A program made the translations under genes and the position numbers. From Aaosphaeria pasadenensis (Eukaryota; Ascomycota; Dothideomycetes; Pleosporales), in contig JAKLMB010000028.1 of the NCBI GenBank assembly GCA_022813625.1, positions 186,001 to 250,000 of the forward strand: a stretch of DNA of 64,000 nt, in the 5' to 3' direction. How positions within the stretch are numbered: position 1 is the stretch's first letter; each line of letters opens with the position of its first letter. Positions 60,139-64,000 of the stretch are shown here, piece after piece. The notes under the pieces were generated by a model. The model did not search any database and was not told where the DNA came from. It saw only the letters and a program-made list of their open reading frames with translations.

Positions 60139-62349
60139 TCAATCCGCCCCCTTCAAACACAACCTCCCATCCTGCCTCCTCACCCCCAACCCCCCGTCCT
60201 CCCCCTCCTCATCATCATCCCCTCTAACCTCCCACCCCTCACTCCCCACCCCCCTAACCACCCAAAACACGCCCCTAGGATCCCACCTCCTCTTCACCCC
60301 AAGCAACCTCTCATACCTCTCCTCGCCCCCGTAAAACGCCCCCACGGGGTCCGGCTCCCCCGTGATGTCCCCCTCATTCATATAACTCCCCGAGCCCGGC
60401 GTGATATCCCGCCACGTCTGCAGGTACCTCTGCAGCCGCTCGTGGCGCGAAGTGCGCGCGTCCCACGTCCCGACGGGGGACGTGCCGTCCCACCATTCGT
60501 CGGGGCGGTAGGCCTGCGCGTGCATGATGGTGCTGCGGAAGGCGGGGTGGACTGCGTTTGAGGGGAAGCCCGCGGCGGAGAGCGTGGGCGAGTAGTGCAT
60601 GCCGTGGAATTCGTAGGCGCCGCCTGAGGTTTCGACGAGGTGGCGGATGGAGTTCGACATGGCGGTGATGGGGGCGCCCGGGGCGTGGTTGGAGAGTTGG
60701 AAGAGGCGGGAGGCGATGAGGGTGTTTGTTGTTGTGTCGGTTGGGGTGCGGGGGGTTAGGGAGGGGGGTGGGAAGGGGTGGGGAGAGGGGGAGAGGGTGG
60801 AGCGGACGGTGAGGTTGGTTGGGAGCGGGACGGGGATTCCGAGGGCGCGGAGCTCGAGGAGGAGAGGGCGGATGAAGGTGCGGTATTGTGGGGCGGTGCG
60901 GTTGTTGAGGGATATCGAGGTTTGGAATGTGTAGCCGCTGGTGCCGTTGCCGGAGGGTGTGTGGCGGATGAAATTGTAGCTTTTGGGTGGTTAGTGAGGA
61001 TGTTTGAGGGAGGGATAGGGGGATGGGGATGAGTATCGTGGACTTACCCTAGGCCTCCCTCTGAGCAGATGGCGGGTCCGTATGCCCAGTTCGCCTGTAC
61101 GCCTCTCCAGAAGGTTTCGACGTCCACGCCGGGGGTGTTTCCTGAGGCGACAGTGGAGAACTGTATGCTTCCAGATGCCCGTGGTAGGTTGGGGAATGCT
61201 TGGACGACGACGGAGGTGATGATGCCGTAAGTGCCTGTGAACAATATGAGCCTGCTTCATAGTGACAAAGATATCAAAAACGAAAAGACATACCAGCACC
61301 CCCTCCTCTGAACGCCCAAAACAAGTCTTCGTTCTCATCTGCGCTCGCAGTAACCAGCCTCCCATCCGCAGTCACTGCCTGAAGGCTCAACACACGGTCA
61401 GCGGCCATCCCGTAGAAACTCGTGTACCCGCTGTGACCACCGCTCTGCAGGAAGCCTCCAGCGATGCCGACAGTGGGCCCTCCGGCGACGATGAAGGTCA
61501 TGTTGTGTCTGGCCATTTCGACCTGAGCATCTTGAGCCTGGTAACCGCCAGCATAGGATACAGCTCGGCCGGTGTAGTTGCTGGCCGTGTAGGTTGGGTG
61601 ATAGGTGAAGTCTTTCAGATTGTGGACCCAGATGCTAAGGGAGTGGCCGCCAATGGATCGGCCGCTGAAGTCATGGCCAGAATTTCTGATGTTGTCAGTT
61701 CAATGCTCAGGGTTTGAAGTGGGATGCAATGTTTTCAGATAGGAGTGTTACTGATGACTTACTTGATGACAAGTCGAATATTTCGGTTGCGGGCAAAGTT
61801 GACTCCCGCTTGGATGTGCCGAACTGTCGTTGCGTTGACCACGTACACCGGCCAACCCCCCTGCGTACATGTAGAGTTAGGATTCGAAGTAGGCACGCAA
61901 GAATGGCCCGAAGGCCACTGAGACATGATCGAGATGGGGTCATTTGCACTGCAGGTTACCATATCAGCGTCACTTCCTTTATAAATATCCCTATAATGAT
62001 AGTAAAATTTAACATACTGTAAGGCAGCACTCGTCCAAGTTCTCTGCAGAGTCGAACATTTTTTGGCGTCGTAGTCAGGTCCAGCGTAGCAAACACTGGC
62101 TAGAGGTTTGGGCTTCAGCAAAGCTCCTCCCAAGGTGTCATTGAGTCTCGCCCATTCGGCTTCAGTGGGCCACTCGTCGTCACCGGGAATGTATTTGCAT
62201 CCCTCAATGGCAGCCTCGTTGTTGTTGCCGCCGAATTGGACATCACTATTGCTAGATATATCTGCATCGGTGAGTTGGACTTCTTCAAACGGGAAATTGA
62301 GAGCCAGAATGCTGGGCAGACTAGACAAAAGAAGTACACGAAGCAACAT
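60139..62349 (-). CDS. Secreted FAD-binding oxidoreductase, berberine-bridge-enzyme type
   Basis: FAD-linked oxidase of the VAO/PCMH family, common in secondary metabolism and sugar oxidation. Five exons join in phase: complement of 60139-60979, 61048-61234, 61294-61685, 61763-61948, 62018-62349, giving 645 aa. Start 62349 opens a signal peptide MLLRVLLLSSLPSILA. An in-frame ATG 75 bases upstream would bury it, so it is rejected. Family marks are CTQGGWPVYVVNA, NSGHDFSGRSIGGHSLSIWV, GPTVGIAGGFLQSGGHSGYT, LFWAFRGGGAGTYGII, and a C-terminal DPRGVFWV berberine-like domain. The first intron (61949-62017) is 69 nt, open in frame, so its retention would add 23 residues. The C-terminal exon is extremely C-rich. 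Substrate unknown. Confidence 0.9.
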
Positions 62350-63304
62350 GATGGACGAAAATGTCACCATCAACGGCGAGAGAGCAAAAGAACACGGGCA
62401 CAGCGATTCGGACAGAAGGGACATCCATCATGGTGTTTATAACTAGCAGTGAAGGACGAGAAAGCCGAATGGGATGCGTCCATTTGAGAAACCGTAGTTG
62501 TAATGCCGTCCTCGTGTGATTCCCGCATTTCGGACAGTCAATCTAAACTCTGCATTGGACACGCGAATTAGCAGACCCTTGCCGGTAAGCCTGCTAAATA
62601 CCCCTGCAGCCTGACAACCCAGAACGCACATTGGGGTCAAGAATACGGTATCTAAACTAAGAAATGATCAAGGTCGATGGTGCAGGTGGGGTAGGATCAT
62701 CGCATTCTACCGTGGGAAACCATGCTAAGCGCGCACATGTAGTTGCATGCCAATGCTACAGGAGACGCAGATATCTTATACTTATGCGTTCCGCTTTCTT
62801 TGAGGAAGGTGCTGGTAGCTTCCTCATGTCCGCGGATATATCGGTGCATATTCGCTCCGAACGATAGTTTGAGGGACGCGTTTGGTGGTAATATGATTAG
62901 AGTGTCAGATTGATATCTCTATAATGTAGGTTGCCAGCATGCTCCGAAAGCATTGCAGCAAGGTCTAGATATGCTGGCGACTCGAAGCCTTAGTACAGCG
63001 CTCCTTGTGTGGGGCTATATTGCTGTCAGCACTGAATTACCTATTCTGCTGTCAAACAGGCATTCCCACAGGTGTTTGCTGAAGCCTTGCGTTCTACATT
63101 GTGACAGAGTAACAGAAGTGACTCGCTGTTCCGCAGTGGTAATACGCAGGCAGTCTCCTAATCCAACTCAGCAACTTATGATTGAGGTATGCATCTAGCA
63201 TGCACCTGCAATTTGGTGAAATAAGTCATTTCATGACTAGCCCACCAAAGATTCACCAACTCGTCTCGTACAGAGCCTACTAAGATGGAGAGAAGTGGTA
63301 CGGA
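62350..63304. other. Intergenic: flavoprotein promoter and 3' flank of the last gene
   Basis: About 955 bases with no supported gene; short frames on both strands lack domains. Confidence 0.5.
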
Positions 63305-64000
63305 TCATGTATTCTGCATATTCAAGTCTTGATCTTCCTTCCCGCGATTCCCATTCTCTTTGCCTCGGGATTTTGATCGCTTGGCGTTCGCGTTCTTTGT
63401 CGCCGTCGTGCTAACTGAGCGTTTTCTCGTTCCTGATGGGTTTGCGCCGCTGTGTGTGGAAGATGGCGTTGATGATTCTCGCTCAAGCGCATCAGCCTCA
63501 TGAAGAAACTTCCCAGTGCCTGTGGCCTCTTTCACGAGAGCGTTGTAGAATTCCTGGACAGCAAGCTGGCCCGCACTGGTTTCTGGGGCATCACTGTCTG
63601 TGATGGAGATATCTGACAGCAGGTCCGGAGCATTCAATTTTACTCTATCGGTAGAGAGAGTAAAGGCACCACAGCTCAGTTTTGCTATCTTCACCTTCGA
63701 ATGGGCTAGGTCAAGAGCTAAATGTTTCTTCAGGTACTGTCGAAGAGCCCCTGTGAAAGGAGCATCTTGAGTGCCTCGTTGAGACCTGCCACGGATGATG
63801 AATCCTGGAACGTCGGCACCAGTGATGGTCACATCGATATGCTTCAAGAGGGTCGTGGCTTGAGGAAAGGTAAGACCCAGTTGGAGCTGGCGCACAACAT
63901 GTTGTATGGATTGGGCAGACTGGGATGAGGTCCAATGGCGGAAATATGACTCGAGGGTGGAGGTGAGGAAGGCCGGGGCAAGGCGTAGCGGAGATACATT
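63305..64000 (-). CDS. Possible kinetochore Sim4-complex subunit Fta1/CENP-L-like, 5' part outside window
   Basis: Open frame running off the window end with no start codon reached; 231 codons plus stop are visible. The N-terminal visible part (NVSPLRLAPAFLTSTLESYF, then TFPQATTLLKHIDVTITGAD and VPGFIIRGRSQRGTQDAPFT) resembles fungal Fta1, the CENP-L/Iml3 counterpart, which binds at centromeres. The remainder has KVKIAKLSCGAFTLSTD, then a Ser/Lys/Arg-rich disordered tail (NANAKRSKSRGKENG). The Fta1 assignment rests on recalled pattern only and is tentative; a hypothetical nuclear protein is the alternative. Confidence 0.45.
   Translation of the reverse strand, partial: NVSPLRLAPAFLTSTLESYFRHWTSSQSAQSIQHVVRQLQLGLTFPQATTLLKHIDVTITGADVPGFIIRGRSQRGTQDAPFTGALRQYLKKHLALDLAHSKVKIAKLSCGAFTLSTDRVKLNAPDLLSDISITDSDAPETSAGQLAVQEFYNALVKEATGTGKFLHEADALERESSTPSSTHSGANPSGTRKRSVSTTATKNANAKRSKSRGKENGNRGKEDQDLNMQNT

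Noticed and set aside
1..64000. tRNA genes, rRNA, CRISPR arrays or an intact transposon
   Set aside because: I looked by eye for B-box-like GGTTCGANTCC sites, regular spaced repeats, and reverse transcriptase or transposase motifs and found none; a dedicated scan could still find a tRNA.

Overview
The window is nuclear DNA of a filamentous ascomycete (Pezizomycotina). The genes carry short introns (about 45-75 nt) with GTRNGT donors, CTAAC-like branch sites and CAG/TAG acceptors. There is a linked fungal nitrate reductase and nitrite reductase pair, long pyrimidine-rich leaders, and a RIP-like decayed stretch. The same-strand tandem order of the two nitrate genes is reminiscent of Dothideomycetes, but the class is an inference. 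I rebuilt the gene models by hand by joining reading frames at splice consensus sites and checking phase; none has transcript support.

Layout. 1-6.8 kb: an MFS sugar permease (cut by the window start), a GH78 alpha-L-rhamnosidase and a divergently transcribed GH5 glycosidase. Neither hydrolase shows a signal peptide, so this looks like an import-then-cleave rhamnoside locus. 6.8-9.66 kb: no gene seen; it ends in the CT-rich leader of bst1. 9.66-13.1 kb: GPI inositol-deacylase bst1. 13.1-18.0 kb: gene-poor, with one tentative 151-aa gene. 18.0-20.4 kb: Golgi SNARE bos1, whose first coding exon is only the start codon, convergent with an unknown 326-aa gene. 20.4-22.2 kb: spacer with a degenerate minisatellite.

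22.2-30.4 kb: niiA (nitrite reductase) and niaD (nitrate reductase) in tandem on the minus strand. Together they carry out nitrate to nitrite to ammonium, and several AreA-type GATA sites lie upstream of niiA. 32.5-33.7 kb: an unknown 357-aa gene. 34.4-39.9 kb: an accessory pocket with a decayed amidase C-terminus, AT-rich RIP-like DNA, a fungal NLR-like NB-ARC/TPR gene with a predicted GC-AG intron, and more AT-rich debris.

39.9-64 kb: mostly housekeeping genes. These are the mitochondrial helicase irc3, an Rrn5-like SANT protein, an M28 aminopeptidase, a 70-aa ORF, a possible DNA-binding protein, the ARF-GEF sec7 (1989 aa), the mitochondrial pyruvate dehydrogenase E2, a secreted berberine-bridge-type flavoprotein, and the 3' part of a possible Fta1/CENP-L-like kinetochore gene cut by the window end. 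No tRNA, rRNA, CRISPR array or intact transposon was recognised.
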